Positions 7,982 through 18,287 of a stretch of DNA of 64,000 nucleotides are shown here, one piece after another. Where the stretch lies: positions 434,001 to 498,000 of the forward strand of contig NZ_JAHLQK010000002.1 of the NCBI RefSeq assembly GCF_018919215.1. The letters run 5' to 3'. This stretch comes from Alkaliphilus flagellatus. Lineage in GTDB: Bacteria > Bacillota > Clostridia > Peptostreptococcales > Natronincolaceae. A program made the translations under genes and the position numbers. Every line of letters begins with the position of its first letter. The first letter of the stretch is position 1. The notes under the pieces are model-generated. The model was not told the origin of the DNA and did no database searches. It saw only the letters and a program-made list of their open reading frames with translations.

Positions 7982-9441
7982 ATGAGATATATAGAAGGTA
8001 TCCATAGAAAAAGTAAGATTGCCTTTCCAGAATATGTAGATGACTACATTACAGAGGATAATTCTGTAAGGATAATAGATGCTTTCGTAGAAACATTAGA
8101 TGTAGGTTCATTAGGATTTAAAAATGCAGCCCCCCAGAAGAGAGGCAGACCTGGATATAACCCCAAAGACCTACTTAAACTATATATTTATGGCTATATG
8201 AACAAAATTACTTCATCAAGAAAGTTAGAAAAAGCGACTCAAACAAATATAGAGGTAATGTGGTTGTTAAGGAGATTAACACCAGATGACAAGTCTATAT
8301 CCGAATTTAGAAGAAACAATAAAAATGCTATTAATGAAACATTTAAACGCTTTACATCTCTGTTAAATGAATGGGATCTTTTCGGTAAAAAGGTAATAGC
8401 AGTTGATGGTTCTAAGTTTAGGGCCTGTAATTCAAAGAAAAATACCTTCAGTACTAAAAATTTAAATCGAAAGATCAAATACTTAGAAGAGAAGATACAA
8501 AACTATATGACAGAAATAGAAGAGAATGATAGCAAAGAATCTAGCACTCATAAGCCAACTAAAGAACAAATTCAAGCAAAGATTAAAGACCTTAAAGAGC
8601 GAAAAGGGAAATATGAAGGGTATAAAGAAGAAATAGAAAAAAGTGATATAAAAGAAATATCAACAACAGATCCAGAATCAAGATTAATGGCTGCAAATAA
8701 CAACGGAGTTGAGGTATGTTACAATGTCCAAACCGCAGTAGATAGCAAGCATAAGTTAGTAGTAGACTGTGATGTTATAAATAATCCAACTGATCATGGT
8801 ATGTTAAGTAAAATGTCTGAAGGTGCAAAAAAGTATTCGATGTGGAAGAACTTAAAACTTTAGCAGACAAAGGTTATTACAATGTAGCGGACTTAAAAAA
8901 ATGTGAAGAAGAGGATATCATAGCTTATATTTCTAAGCAAGTTTTTCCAAACTCAACAGGTGAAGTAGACTTTTATTTAGATAAATTTATATATGATAAA
9001 GAAGAGAATATTTATATATGTCCTAAAGGAGAAAAACTTTACTCTAGAAGAAAAAATCCTATTGATGAAAATACAAAAGAAATAGTATACTAAAACTTTG
9101 AAGTTTGTGGTATGTGCGGCTTTAAAGATAAATGTACAAAGGATAAAAGAGGTAGACGAGTGAGGAGACCCATAGATCAAGATATTTTAGATAGAGCAGA
9201 CCATAGAATGATGGAAAACAAAGAACTCTATAGACAAAGACAAATGATTGTAGAACATCCCTTCGGGACCATAAAGCGAGGGTTAGGCATGACGTATTTT
9301 CTGACAAAAGGTATGCAGTCAGTAAAAGCGCAGATTTCTTTTGCTTTTTTAGCCTATAATATGAAACGAGCAATAAATATATTAGGAGTAAAGGAAATAA
9401 TTCGGAGACTAACAGGTAAAAAGGTATTTGTTAGCCTCTAA
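7982..9441 (+). pseudogene. IS1182-type transposase, frameshifted
   Basis: Three pieces together spell an IS1182/IS5-superfamily DDE transposase of about 485 residues. The N-terminal DUF772-type domain (RGRPGYNPKDLLKLYIYGY) and the DDE core with VIAVDGSKFRA lie in one frame up to about 8862. The continuation (TLADKGYYN) is in the next frame from about 8842. A TAA at 9091 then interrupts before the C-terminal piece (IVEHPFGTIKRGLGMTYF). One frameshift and one nonsense codon make it non-functional. Convincing terminal inverted repeats were not found. RBS-like AGGA lies upstream of ATG 7982. Confidence 0.85.
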
Positions 9442-9443
9442 AA

Positions 9444-9468
9444 AGACACGGGGACGTTTCAATTGTCT
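9444..9468 (+). repeat. REP-like palindromic element, left copy
   Basis: AGACACGGGGACGTTTCAAT plus TTGTCT forms an imperfect palindrome closed by AGACA/TGTCT. Inverted copies lie immediately after the RAYT gene, and relatives lie at 21953. This is the expected substrate type for the neighbouring transposase. Confidence 0.75.
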
Positions 9469-9507
9469 TAAAGTAATTAATGTATTATGCTTAAGTAGGG
9501 TGATATT

Positions 9508-10269
9508 ATGGCAAGAGAAGCAAGAAAAAGAAGTAATACGGGAATCTATCATGTTATGTTAAGAGGAATAGACAAAAGAGATATCTTTCTAGATGATGAG
9601 GATAGGAAGAAGTTTATTGAAAATGTTATAAGAGCTAAAGAAGCTGGAGGATTTGAAATATATGGTTATTGTCTAATGGATAACCATATACATATGTTAA
9701 TTAAAGAAGATGAAGAAATTGGAATAAGCATCAAACGTATTACAGTAGGATATATTGGATGGCATAATAATAAATATGAAAGAACAGGTCATTTATTTCA
9801 AAATAGATATAAGAGTGAACCTGTTGAAACAGAAAATTATTTAATAACAGTGTTAAGATATATTCATCAAAATCCGGTTAAAGCGAGAATCATAGATAAG
9901 TTAGAGAATTACAATTGGAGTAGTCATAAAGAATATTTATTAACATATCAAGGGCATAGTTCATTTATAAATACAGAATTAATTAAATCTTACTTTAGAA
10001 CGGCAGAAGATTTTATCAGTTATATGAATGTCCAGAATAGTGATGAATGTTTAGAGTATAAGCCTGTTAAAAAGTATAATGATGATACTTTTAAAAAAAT
10101 AATTCATAAAAAATATAATATTAATGATTTAAATAAATTATCAGTTGAGGAAAGAAATAAACTAATTAAAAATATTTATAATGAAACAGATATAAGTATT
10201 CGGCAATTAAGTAGAATATTAGGGATAGGGAAGACCATTGTAGAAAGGGCAGTCAAAAAAGACGATTGA
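9508..10269 (+). CDS. REP-associated tyrosine transposase (RAYT)
   Basis: This 253-residue protein belongs to the Y1_Tnp/TnpA_REP family of HUH single-strand nucleases. The N-terminal RSNTGIYHVMLRGIDKRDIF, the HUH-type metal pair in MDNHIHMLIK (about residues 58-67) and the YIHQNPVKARI segment are typical. The C-terminal region ends in a helix-turn-helix (ISIRQLSRILGIGKTIVERA), as in many Firmicute RAYTs. These enzymes are thought to mobilise or maintain REP palindromes by Tyr-mediated single-strand cleavage. The frame is intact, and the gene is flanked within 45 bp on both sides by inverted REP-like sequences, so it may be active. Confidence 0.88.
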   Translation: MAREARKRSNTGIYHVMLRGIDKRDIFLDDEDRKKFIENVIRAKEAGGFEIYGYCLMDNHIHMLIKEDEEIGISIKRITVGYIGWHNNKYERTGHLFQNRYKSEPVETENYLITVLRYIHQNPVKARIIDKLENYNWSSHKEYLLTYQGHSSFINTELIKSYFRTAEDFISYMNVQNSDECLEYKPVKKYNDDTFKKIIHKKYNINDLNKLSVEERNKLIKNIYNETDISIRQLSRILGIGKTIVERAVKKDD

Positions 10270-10321
10270 AACGTCCCCTTGTCTCCCCCCTTGAAACGTC
10301 CCCTTGTCTCCCCTTGTCTCC
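10263..10321 (-). repeat. Tandem REP-like elements, right side
   Basis: Two copies of TTGAAACGTCCCCTTGTCTC (from about 10266 and 10291) and a partial third (CCTTGTCTCC) follow the RAYT stop. They are inverted relative to the copy at 9444. The array runs directly into the phnA-like fragment. Confidence 0.8.
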
Positions 10322-10486
10322 GTACCCAATTGTCCAAAATGTACTTCGGAATATACTTATGGGGATGGAAGTCTTTTAATTTGTCCAGAGTGTGGTCATG
10401 AATGGACTCTAGATTTACATATTAAAATAAAGCCCCCATTGTCTCTTTTATCTCATTTATCAACAAAAATTATTAATAAGTATTAA
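10304..10486 (+). pseudogene. PhnA/YjdM zinc-ribbon fragment
   Basis: From about 10324 the frame reads [19 protein letters not shown] and CPECGHEWT, the N-terminal zinc ribbon of PhnA/YjdM with its two CxxC pairs. The following 25 residues do not look like the family's C-terminal domain, and the protein stops at 60 residues against about 110. The first codons (MSPLVS) are encoded by the REP repeat, so the RAYT/REP insertion has replaced the native start. It is most likely a remnant. Confidence 0.7.
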
Positions 10487-10488
10487 TT

Positions 10489-10504
10489 TGGTATGATTTT
10501 TGCA
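10489..10504 (+). promoter_or_regulatory. Sigma-54 (-24/-12) promoter of thiolase
   Basis: TGGTATGATTTTTGCA has GG and GC in the exact 16-base geometry of the sigma-54 consensus TGGCAC-N5-TTGCA. It lies 45 bp upstream of the thiolase start. Two further copies precede the CoA-transferase and the hydratase. Confidence 0.8.
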
Positions 10505-10549
10505 CGAAATATTTACATAGCATTAATTATAAATAAGAGGAGGATAAGG

Positions 10550-11728
10550 ATGAAAGAGATTGTAATTGCAAGTGGTGTAAGAACAGCTATTGGGAGCTTT
10601 GGAGGTGCTTTATCAAAGGTTTCAGCAGTAGATATGGGCGCTGCTGTTATTAAAGAGGCATTGAAGCGAGCAAAAATTGAATCGAATATGGTAGATGAAG
10701 TATATATGGGTTGTGTGCTTCAAGCAGGTCTTGGACAAGGCGTTGCACGACAGGCTTCTATAAAGGCTGGAATTCCGCAAGAAGTGCCAGCTACAACTAT
10801 TAATATGCTATGCGGTTCAGGACTAAAAACAGTATCTATGGCTGCTCAAACTATTATTGCTGGAGATAATGATATCGTTGTAGTTGGTGGGACAGAAAAT
10901 ATGAGTCAATCCCCTTATTTAGTTCCTAATGGCAGATGGGGTATGAGAATGGGAAATAGCGATATTGTAGATTCTATGATTAATGATGGATTAACTGATG
11001 CATTCAATAATTACCATATGGGTATCACTGCTGAAAATCTAGCAGAAAAGTACTCTTTAACAAGAGAAGAACAGGACCAGTTTGCTGCAGAAAGTCAAAA
11101 TAAAGCTAGGAAAGCAATTTCAGAAGGAAAATTTAAGGATGAGATTGTGCCAATTGAAATTTCACAAAGAAAAGGAGAACCAATAGTTATAGATACTGAT
11201 GAGTATCCTAAGGCAGGCATAACTGTAGAATCTTTAGGAAAATTAAGACCTGCTTTCAAAAAAGATGGAACTGTAACAGCTGGAAATGCTTCTGGAATTA
11301 ATGACGGAGCTGCTGCTCTAGTATTAATGACAAAAGAGAAGGCAGATGAGTTAGGAATAGAACCATTAGCAACATTAGTATCCTATAGCAGTGCAGGAGT
11401 AGATCCTTCTATTATGGGAATTGGTCCAGTTCCAGCGACAGAAATGGCACTTAAAAAAGCTAAATTAACAATTGCTGAAATGGATTTAATCGAAGCAAAT
11501 GAAGCCTTTGCTGCTCAAGCCCTATCAGTAGGAAAGGAATTAGGATGGGATAAAAACAAGGTAAATGTAAATGGAGGAGCTATAGCCTTGGGACATCCAA
11601 TAGGAGCTAGTGGTGCTAGAATTTTAGTAACTTTACTTTATGAAATGAAAAGAACAACTGCAAAATATGGTTTAGCGACATTATGTATTGGTGGAGGAAT
11701 GGGAACAGCAGTAGTTGTTAAACGTTAG
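10550..11728 (+). CDS. thlA: Acetyl-CoA acetyltransferase (thiolase)
   Basis: This 392-residue protein is a full-length thiolase II that condenses two acetyl-CoA to acetoacetyl-CoA or cleaves the latter. The acylated Cys is in [11 protein letters not shown] near residue 88, the catalytic His in [12 protein letters not shown] and the second Cys in [10 protein letters not shown] near the C-terminus. ATG 10550 follows GAGGAGGA. It is monocistronic, flanked by a sigma-54 promoter and a strong terminator, and lies next to the sigma-54 activator that probably drives it. It supplies or consumes acetoacetyl-CoA for the Hbd and CoA-transferase genes downstream. It could run in the degradative direction if 3-hydroxybutyrate is the substrate. 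Confidence 0.95.
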   Translation: MKEIVIASGVRTAIGSFGGALSKVSAVDMGAAVIKEALKRAKIESNMVDEVYMGCVLQAGLGQGVARQASIKAGIPQEVPATTINMLCGSGLKTVSMAAQTIIAGDNDIVVVGGTENMSQSPYLVPNGRWGMRMGNSDIVDSMINDGLTDAFNNYHMGITAENLAEKYSLTREEQDQFAAESQNKARKAISEGKFKDEIVPIEISQRKGEPIVIDTDEYPKAGITVESLGKLRPAFKKDGTVTAGNASGINDGAAALVLMTKEKADELGIEPLATLVSYSSAGVDPSIMGIGPVPATEMALKKAKLTIAEMDLIEANEAFAAQALSVGKELGWDKNKVNVNGGAIALGHPIGASGARILVTLLYEMKRTTAKYGLATLCIGGGMGTAVVVKR

Positions 11729-11735
11729 ATTTAGA

Positions 11736-11778
11736 AGCAGCAAAAACTCCTTAGTTATGGTTTTTTTGCTGCTTTTTT
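11736..11778 (+). terminator. Terminator after thiolase
   Basis: AGCAGCAAAAA pairs with TTTTTTTGCTGCT, followed by a T run. Confidence 0.88.
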
Positions 11779-11826
11779 AAAACTAGATTTTATGATAATA
11801 ATATATATATATCAGGAATTCTGGGG

Positions 11827-13305
11827 GTGATTAAAATTAATATTAAAAAACAGGAGTATTTAAGTCTAAACTCTCTAGATATAACAAAGGATAACTTTGA
11901 AGAGCATCTAGACCAAGTTTTATTTTTACTTAGCCTATACAAGAATATATTTAATGATATATATAATTGGGTTGTTGTAGTTGATAAAGAAGGATTTATA
12001 GTTATGATGAACAAAAAATATTGTGATTTTATTGGAATAAAGCAAGAGGAAGCTATAGGCAGACATGTTACAGATGTTATAGAGAATACAAGAATGCATA
12101 TTGTTTTAAAAACTCGGCAAAAAGAGATCGGTGATATACAGGAGATAAAGGGTAATCAAATGATTGCTGACAGAATCCCAATATACATAGATGGAGAGTT
12201 TATTGGAGCTGTAGGTACTGTAATTTTTAAGGACCTAGTAGAGTTTGATGTATATGTAAAAAACATCCTAAAAATGGAAAAAGAACTGGAATTTTATAAA
12301 AAGGAATTAAAGAAAGCTTTAGGAAGTGCATATACCTTTGATAATATCATTGGAGAGAGTAGTGCTATAAAAAGAGCAAAAGAAATGTCTAAAAAAGTAG
12401 CTTTATCAAAATCAAATGTATTAATACTAGGTGAAAGTGGAACGGGAAAAGAGCTATTTGCCCATTCTATTCATAATGCAAGCCCTAGAGGAGACTACCC
12501 TCTTATAAAAGTAAATTGCGGTGCTATACCTTCAGATCTTTTAGAATCGGAACTTTTTGGATACGAAGAAGGGGCATTTACTGGTGCTAAAAAAGGAGGA
12601 AAGCTTGGTAAATTTGAATTGGCTAATAAAAGTACTATTTTCTTAGATGAAATAGGAGATCTTCCTCTTAATATGCAGGTTAAAATATTAAGAGTTATTC
12701 AAGAGAGAGAAATTGAACGAATTGGAAGTGTAAAAAGTCAGAAAATTGATGTTAGAATAATAGCTGCAACTAATAGAGATTTGAAAGAAATGGTGAAGAA
12801 AAAACTATTTAGAGAAGATTTGTACTATAGATTAAATGTAATCAATATTAATGTTCCTCCTCTTAGAGAACGTATAGAGGATATACCTTTGTTAACACAC
12901 CACTTAATGAAAAAGCTTTCTAGTGAAATGGAAAGACATGTAACTGAAATTTCTCCGAATGCCTTAGAGGCTTTAACAAATTACCATTGGCCAGGGAATA
13001 TTAGAGAGCTAGCTAATTTAATTGAAAGAGCATTAAACATGGTAGAGAAGGAAGCAATGATCACATTAGACCATTTTCCTTACTATATACGTAGAAAAGC
13101 TAAGCCAGATATAGGCGTATCTTTAGATACTTTAGAAATGCAACTAGACGGTACTTTAAAAGAGATATTTGATGAAATAGAGAAGAAAGCCATACAGCAG
13201 ACCTTACTAAAGTATGATGGAAATAAATTAAAAACAGCAAAGAAATTAGGTATTAGTCGTACAAATCTTTATGAAAAGATAAAAAAGTATGATTTAGATA
13301 TGTAA
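11827..13305 (+). CDS. Sigma-54-dependent activator, PAS-AAA+-Fis
   Basis: The order of domains is a PAS sensor (about residues 35-135, with WVVVVDKEGFIVMMN), an AAA+ domain with Walker A GESGTGKE near 205, the sigma-54 contact loop GAFTGA near 250, Walker B-like IFLDEIGDL and an arginine finger region, then a Fis-type HTH (TAKKLGISRTNLYEKIKK) at the C-terminus. It activates sigma-54 RNA polymerase from enhancer sites. The three -24/-12 promoters at 10489, 13545 and 18486 are its likely targets. The PAS domain may sense a small acid or a CoA ester. The start is uncertain: GTG 11827 overlaps the ribosome-binding GGGGGTGA. Confidence 0.93.
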   Translation: MIKINIKKQEYLSLNSLDITKDNFEEHLDQVLFLLSLYKNIFNDIYNWVVVVDKEGFIVMMNKKYCDFIGIKQEEAIGRHVTDVIENTRMHIVLKTRQKEIGDIQEIKGNQMIADRIPIYIDGEFIGAVGTVIFKDLVEFDVYVKNILKMEKELEFYKKELKKALGSAYTFDNIIGESSAIKRAKEMSKKVALSKSNVLILGESGTGKELFAHSIHNASPRGDYPLIKVNCGAIPSDLLESELFGYEEGAFTGAKKGGKLGKFELANKSTIFLDEIGDLPLNMQVKILRVIQEREIERIGSVKSQKIDVRIIAATNRDLKEMVKKKLFREDLYYRLNVININVPPLRERIEDIPLLTHHLMKKLSSEMERHVTEISPNALEALTNYHWPGNIRELANLIERALNMVEKEAMITLDHFPYYIRRKAKPDIGVSLDTLEMQLDGTLKEIFDEIEKKAIQQTLLKYDGNKLKTAKKLGISRTNLYEKIKKYDLDM

Positions 13306-13544
13306 AGAAAATGAACAATGTAATAAAAAATTACACTTATTAAAAATTTTTAATTAAGCAACAATTACTACTATTGAAAAATCAATAAGATTTCTTCGAA
13401 ATAGATATTATTTTTTGAAAAATCTGAAAATTAATGTAAATATTATGGACAGTACAAACTAAATAAAATATAAAATCCTCCTTTTCCATAAGGGTCAGTA
13501 TAAAAAAGTATCTAAGAGCAGTATAAATCACGTGTTTATAAAGT

Positions 13545-13560
13545 TGGCATGTGTTTTGCA
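13545..13560 (+). promoter_or_regulatory. Sigma-54 promoter of CoA-transferase operon
   Basis: TGGCATGTGTTTTGCA matches the -24/-12 consensus over all key bases. It lies 40 bp upstream of the CoA-transferase start. The roughly 240 bp before it are AT-rich and hold no gene; they would contain the activator's enhancer. Confidence 0.88.
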
Positions 13561-13599
13561 AAAGTATTAACTGACTAATTATGGAGGGAGGATTTTAAT

Positions 13600-15153
13600 A
13601 TGGCAGTAAAATTTATGACTGCAGAAGATGCAGTAAAGTTAATTAAGTCAGATAGCGTAGTAGCAACAGGAGGATTTGTAGGGAATGCAGTACCTGAAGA
13701 ACTTGAAATTGCGCTAGAAAAAAGATTTTTAGAGTCATCTGAACCTAAAAATTTAACGTTGGTATATGCAGCCGGACAAGGAGATGGAAAAGATAGAGGA
13801 TTAAATCATTTAGGCCATGAAGAGTTGTTAAAAAGAGTTATTGGAGGACATTGGGGCTTAGTTCCGAAAATACAAAAGCTTGCGTTTGAAAACAAAATAG
13901 AAGCTTATAATTTTCCACAGGGGTCTATTTCTCATTTGTTTAGGGATATAGCAGCTAATAAGCCAGGAACTATTACAAAGGTAGGGTTAAAAACTTTTGT
14001 TGATCCTAGGGTTGAAGGCGGTAAACTTAATACAAAAACAAAGGAAGATATGGTGGAACTAATCGAAGTATTAGGAGAAGAGTATTTAATTTATAAGGCT
14101 TTTCCAATTAATTTTGCTTTAATAAGAGGAACATATGCAGATGAACATGGAAATATTTCTATGGAAAAGGAAGCAGGAACACTTGAAGTTTTATCTATAG
14201 CTCAGGCATGTAAAAATTCAGGTGGAAAGGTAATCGTTCAGGTAGAAAAAGTCGTTAAGGTAGGAAGCATTGACCCAAAACTTGTAAAGATACCAGGAAT
14301 TTATGTAGATACTGTTGTAGAGGTAAAAGATGCAGGTAATCATATGCAAACCTTTGCCGAAGCTTATAATCCTAGTTATACAGGAGATGTAAGAGTTCCT
14401 ATTGATTCTGTTAAACCATTAGAATTAGATGAAAGAAAAATTGTTGCTAGAAGAGCAGCTATGGAGCTAGTTCCTAAAGCAATAGTTAATCTAGGAATAG
14501 GAATGCCAGAAGGGGTTGCAGTAGTTGCTAATGAAGAAGGAATAGGAGACGAGATGGTATTAACAGTAGAACCAGGGCCAATCGGTGGAATACCAGCAGG
14601 TGGGTTAAGCTTCGGAGCAGCAATAAATCCCGAAGCAATTATAGATCAGCCTTATCAGTTTGATTTCTATGACGGTGGAGGATTAGACGTTGCTTTTTTA
14701 GGATTAGCACAATGCGATAAAATAGGAAATATTAATGTAAGCAAATTTGGTCCGAAAATAGCTGGTGCAGGCGGTTTTATAAATATTACTCAAAATGCTA
14801 AAAAAGTTATATTCTGTGGAACCTTTACAGCAAGTGGTTTAAAACTTGAAGTTGAAGAAGAAAAGCTAAAGATAGTACAGGAAGGAAAAGTAAAGAAGTT
14901 TATTTCTCAGGTAGAACAGATTACATTTAGTGGAGAATATGCAACAGATGCAAAGCAAACCGTACTTTATATAACAGAAAGAGCAGTATTTATTTTAGGG
15001 TCAGAGGGTATTATTCTAACAGAAATAGCTCCAGGAGTAGACTTACAAAAAGATATACTGGATCAAATGGAGTTTAAGCCAATCATTAGTAAAGAGCTTA
15101 AGGTAATGGATTCTAAAATCTTCAAACCAGAAAAAATGGGATTAACTATTTAG
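13600..15153 (+). CDS. Acyl-CoA:carboxylate CoA-transferase, fused
   Basis: At 517 residues this is a fused alpha-beta family I CoA-transferase, like acetate/propionate CoA-transferase (YdiF/Pct). The first half carries [14 protein letters not shown] and the second the active-site glutamate in [15 protein letters not shown], followed by [11 protein letters not shown]. The enzyme moves CoA between short acids such as acetate, acetoacetate, butyrate and 3-hydroxybutyrate through a glutamyl-CoA thioester. It is first in the operon behind a sigma-54 promoter and 16 nt ahead of a GntP permease, which suggests that the imported acid is activated here. The exact substrate is not visible. Confidence 0.9.
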   Translation: MAVKFMTAEDAVKLIKSDSVVATGGFVGNAVPEELEIALEKRFLESSEPKNLTLVYAAGQGDGKDRGLNHLGHEELLKRVIGGHWGLVPKIQKLAFENKIEAYNFPQGSISHLFRDIAANKPGTITKVGLKTFVDPRVEGGKLNTKTKEDMVELIEVLGEEYLIYKAFPINFALIRGTYADEHGNISMEKEAGTLEVLSIAQACKNSGGKVIVQVEKVVKVGSIDPKLVKIPGIYVDTVVEVKDAGNHMQTFAEAYNPSYTGDVRVPIDSVKPLELDERKIVARRAAMELVPKAIVNLGIGMPEGVAVVANEEGIGDEMVLTVEPGPIGGIPAGGLSFGAAINPEAIIDQPYQFDFYDGGGLDVAFLGLAQCDKIGNINVSKFGPKIAGAGGFINITQNAKKVIFCGTFTASGLKLEVEEEKLKIVQEGKVKKFISQVEQITFSGEYATDAKQTVLYITERAVFILGSEGIILTEIAPGVDLQKDILDQMEFKPIISKELKVMDSKIFKPEKMGLTI

Positions 15154-15169
15154 AGAGGGGGAAAATAAA

Positions 15170-16486
15170 ATGTTAGGAATAATAATTGGATTAGCATTAT
15201 TAATGATATTGGCATATAAGGGGATGTCTATTATTTGGGTAGCTCCAATATGTGCTCTTGTAGTTGCTTTTACGGGAGGCTTAGAGTTATTACCAGTCTA
15301 TACAGGCTCATATATGGAGGGATTTGTTGGTTTTACTAAAGCTTGGTTCCCTGTGTTTATGTTAGGTGCAATATTTGGTAAAGTGATGGACGAATCTGGT
15401 GCTGCACAATCTGTTGCAACATGGATTTCTAAAGTTATAGGCACTAAATTTGCTATACTTGCAGTTGTAGCAGCTTGTGGAGCTTTAACTTATGGTGGAA
15501 TTTCTTTATTCGTAGTTGTATTTGCTGTTTATCCTATAGCTATTGCATTATTTAGAGAAGCAAATATTACTAGAAAATTGATACCAGGAACTATTGCATT
15601 AGGTGCATTTACTTTCACAATGACAGCTGTTCCTGGAACTCCGCAGACACAAAACTTAATTCCTATGAAGTACTTTGGTACTACCCCTATGGCAGCTCCT
15701 ATTATGGGTATTGTTGGCGCTATTATAATGTGCGGTGGAGGAATAGTGTGGCTGACTTATAGAGAGAAAAAGTTTGCGGCGGCAGGAGAATTTTTTACAG
15801 AGCCTGCTAAGAATAATGTAAAGGTAGTAGACGAAGAATCAGCAGCTACATCAAAAGAGCTTTCGAAAGATTTACCTAATCCAGCTTTGTCAGCATTGCC
15901 TTTAATATCCGTAATTTTATTATTGAACTTATTTGGACTAGATATAGTAATATCCTTAGCAGTAGGAATACTTTTGGCTATAATATTGAACTTTAAGAGA
16001 TTACCGAAGCTAATAGACACCATTAATGGTGGAGCAGCTGGCTCAGTAATGGCAATCATTAATACAAGTGCTGCTGTTGGATTTGGATCAGTAGTTAAAG
16101 CAGTTCCTGGTTTTACTGCATTAACTTCAATGCTATTAGGGATCAAAGGAAATCCGTTGATTTCCGAAGCAGTAGCAGTAAACCTACTTGCAGGAGCTAC
16201 AGGCTCTGCATCTGGTGGTATGGGAATAGCATTGGAAGCATTAGGAACTAAATATGCTGAGCTAGCGGTTAGTTCAGGAATTCCTTTAGCAGCATTCCAT
16301 AGGGTTGCATCTTTAGCAAGTGGAGGCTTAGATACATTACCTCATAATGGTGCAGTATTAACTTTACTTGCAGCAACTTCAATGACTCATAAAGATTCTT
16401 ATTTAGATATTTTCATGGTAGCTTGTGTTATACCAGTAGCTTCAGTAATTGCAGCTATTATTTTAGCTAGTATTGGTTTAGTATAA
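15170..16486 (+). CDS. GntP-family carboxylate permease
   Basis: A 438-residue membrane protein with about 12 hydrophobic segments. It contains the GntP-type motifs MLGAIFGKVMDESGAAQSVA near residue 65 and the repeated ASGGM/LPHNGA segments of the second half. GntP transporters take up gluconate, hydroxybutyrate and other small hydroxy-acids with protons. Its place between a CoA-transferase and a 3-hydroxybutyryl-CoA dehydrogenase favours a C4 acid such as 3-hydroxybutyrate or acetoacetate over a sugar acid; this is inferred from context. Ribosome site GAGGGGG is close upstream. Confidence 0.88.
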   Translation: MLGIIIGLALLMILAYKGMSIIWVAPICALVVAFTGGLELLPVYTGSYMEGFVGFTKAWFPVFMLGAIFGKVMDESGAAQSVATWISKVIGTKFAILAVVAACGALTYGGISLFVVVFAVYPIAIALFREANITRKLIPGTIALGAFTFTMTAVPGTPQTQNLIPMKYFGTTPMAAPIMGIVGAIIMCGGGIVWLTYREKKFAAAGEFFTEPAKNNVKVVDEESAATSKELSKDLPNPALSALPLISVILLLNLFGLDIVISLAVGILLAIILNFKRLPKLIDTINGGAAGSVMAIINTSAAVGFGSVVKAVPGFTALTSMLLGIKGNPLISEAVAVNLLAGATGSASGGMGIALEALGTKYAELAVSSGIPLAAFHRVASLASGGLDTLPHNGAVLTLLAATSMTHKDSYLDIFMVACVIPVASVIAAIILASIGLV

Positions 16487-16530
16487 TAACTGCTATGTAG
16501 TGGGAGTGATATCTCACCTATAGTCAACTT

Positions 16531-16565
16531 TATATAATAGGGAAGTTTTACTTCCCTATTATATA
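16531..16565 (+). terminator. Perfect inverted repeat between gntP and hbd
   Basis: TATATAATAGGGAAG and CTTCCCTATTATATA are perfect 15-bp arms around a 5-nt loop. Only short A/T follows, so it may be a partial terminator or a processing site lowering expression of the distal genes. Confidence 0.65.
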
Positions 16566-16589
16566 AAAATAGCAAGGAGTGATGTTGAA

Positions 16590-17432
16590 TTGAAAAAAAT
16601 AGGCGTTATTGGATCTGGTACAATGGGAACTGGAATCGCTCAGGTGTTTGCTGAATTTGGGTATGAAGTCATACTGAGAGATATAAAAGAGGAATTTGTA
16701 AATAGAGGAATAGGACTTATAACGAAAAACTTAAATAAAAAAGTTGAAAAGGGAACATTAACTGATCTTGATAAAAATAAAACTTTAAATAGAATTAAGG
16801 GAACCGTAAATATAGCAGATTTAAAAGAGGCAGATATTATAATTGAGGCAGCAGTAGAGAATATGGATATGAAAAAGCAAATTTTTTCTGAACTAGATAA
16901 AGTATGTAAGGCAGAAGCCATACTAGCCACCAACACATCTTCCTTATCAATTACAGAAATAGCTAATGCTACTAATAGACCGGATAAAGTGATAGGGATG
17001 CACTTTTTTAACCCAGTGCCTGTTATGAAATTAGTAGAGGTTATTAAAGGAATTGCTACTTCAGAAGAAAGTAAATCTATTATTGTTGAAATAACAAAGA
17101 AAATAGATAAGACACCTGTAGAGGTAGATGAGGCTCCAGGCTTTGTAGTAAATAGAATTTTGATACCAATGATTAACGAAGCAATTGGAATACTAAGTGA
17201 TGGTGTTGCTACCGCAAATGATATTGATGAATCTATGAAATTAGGAGCAAATCATCCTATAGGACCGTTAGCACTTGCAGATTTAATTGGAAACGATGTT
17301 TGTCTAGCCATTATGGAGACAATGCATAAAGAATTTGGAGACGATAAATATAGACCCCATCATTTACTAAAAAAAATGGTGAGAGGTGGCTTCCTGGGAA
17401 GAAAATCTGGAAGAGGTTTTTATATCTATTAA
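16590..17432 (+). CDS. hbd: 3-hydroxybutyryl-CoA dehydrogenase
   Basis: The 280-residue protein has the NAD-binding [18 protein letters not shown] at the N-terminus, [10 protein letters not shown], the catalytic His in [17 protein letters not shown] and the C-terminal dimerisation domain ([17 protein letters not shown]). It interconverts acetoacetyl-CoA and (S)-3-hydroxybutyryl-CoA with NAD(H) or NADP(H). The TTG start follows AAGGAG. It sits in the same strand run as the CoA-transferase, permease and the SDR reductase. No crotonase gene accompanies it, which is unusual for a clostridial C4 cluster. Confidence 0.95.
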   Translation: MKKIGVIGSGTMGTGIAQVFAEFGYEVILRDIKEEFVNRGIGLITKNLNKKVEKGTLTDLDKNKTLNRIKGTVNIADLKEADIIIEAAVENMDMKKQIFSELDKVCKAEAILATNTSSLSITEIANATNRPDKVIGMHFFNPVPVMKLVEVIKGIATSEESKSIIVEITKKIDKTPVEVDEAPGFVVNRILIPMINEAIGILSDGVATANDIDESMKLGANHPIGPLALADLIGNDVCLAIMETMHKEFGDDKYRPHHLLKKMVRGGFLGRKSGRGFYIY

Positions 17433-17477
17433 ATAAATTACTAAACATAACTATAGACTTTAAAAGGAGGATAAATA

Positions 17478-18218
17478 ATGAAATTCAAAGATAAAGTAGT
17501 TTTAGTTACTGGTGCAGCACAAGGAATTGGGAAGGCAACAGCTCTTAAATTTGCACAAGAGGGAGCAAAGGTTGTAACTGTGGATATAAAACTAGAGTTA
17601 ATGGATGAAGTTTCTTCAGAAATCAAAGAATTAGGAGCTGAATTATTGACTTATGGAGTAAATGTAGTAAACAGAGAACAGATTCAAGACATGGTATCCG
17701 ATGTTGTGGCTAAATGGGGTAAAATAGATATATTAGTAAACAATGCAGGAATTACTGCTGACAGTCAGCTTACAAAAATGGAAGAAGATGCTTTTGATAA
17801 GGTTATCGCTGTTAATTTAAAAGGCGTATATAATTGTACGCAAATTGTTGTACCTGTAATGGTTGAAAACGGCGGCGGAGTTATTCTAAATGCATCGTCC
17901 GTAGTTGGACTTTATGGAAACTTTGGACAGACAAATTATGCAGCTACTAAATTTGGAGTAATCGGTATGACAAAAACATGGGCTAAGGAATTAGGCAAAA
18001 AAGGTATTCGTGTAAATGCTGTAGCACCTGGGTTTATTGGAACACCTATGGTTTCTAAAATGCCTGATAAGGTAATAGATATGATGAAAGGAAAATCACC
18101 TTTAAACCGATTAGGTACACCAGAGGATATTGCTAATGCTTATGCATTCCTTGCATCAGATGAAGCAGGATTTATCACTGGGACAACTTTAAGTGTAGAT
18201 GGGGGCGTTGTACTTTAA
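17478..18218 (+). CDS. SDR reductase, FabG/acetoacetyl-CoA reductase-like
   Basis: This classical short-chain dehydrogenase of 246 residues has TGAAQGIG for cofactor binding (residues 12-19), NNAGIT, the Ser of NASSVVGLYG, YAATK with the catalytic Tyr/Lys and the C-terminal SVDGGVVL. FabG and PhaB cannot be separated by these motifs. Its place beside Hbd and an (R)-specific hydratase favours reduction of acetoacetyl-CoA to (R)-3-hydroxybutyryl-CoA, or the reverse oxidation. Strong RBS AAAGGAGG. A terminator follows, so it closes the CoA-transferase operon. Confidence 0.9.
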   Translation: MKFKDKVVLVTGAAQGIGKATALKFAQEGAKVVTVDIKLELMDEVSSEIKELGAELLTYGVNVVNREQIQDMVSDVVAKWGKIDILVNNAGITADSQLTKMEEDAFDKVIAVNLKGVYNCTQIVVPVMVENGGGVILNASSVVGLYGNFGQTNYAATKFGVIGMTKTWAKELGKKGIRVNAVAPGFIGTPMVSKMPDKVIDMMKGKSPLNRLGTPEDIANAYAFLASDEAGFITGTTLSVDGGVVL

Positions 18219-18287
18219 GACTGTCAATAAATAGTACACAGTTCAAAAAGTGAACATGGTATATTTAGCTGAAAAAGCTATGAAAGA

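Noticed and set aside
10263-10321. CRISPR array
   Set aside because: The repeats are tandem with almost no spacers, and they match the RAYT-flanking palindrome; no cas gene is present.
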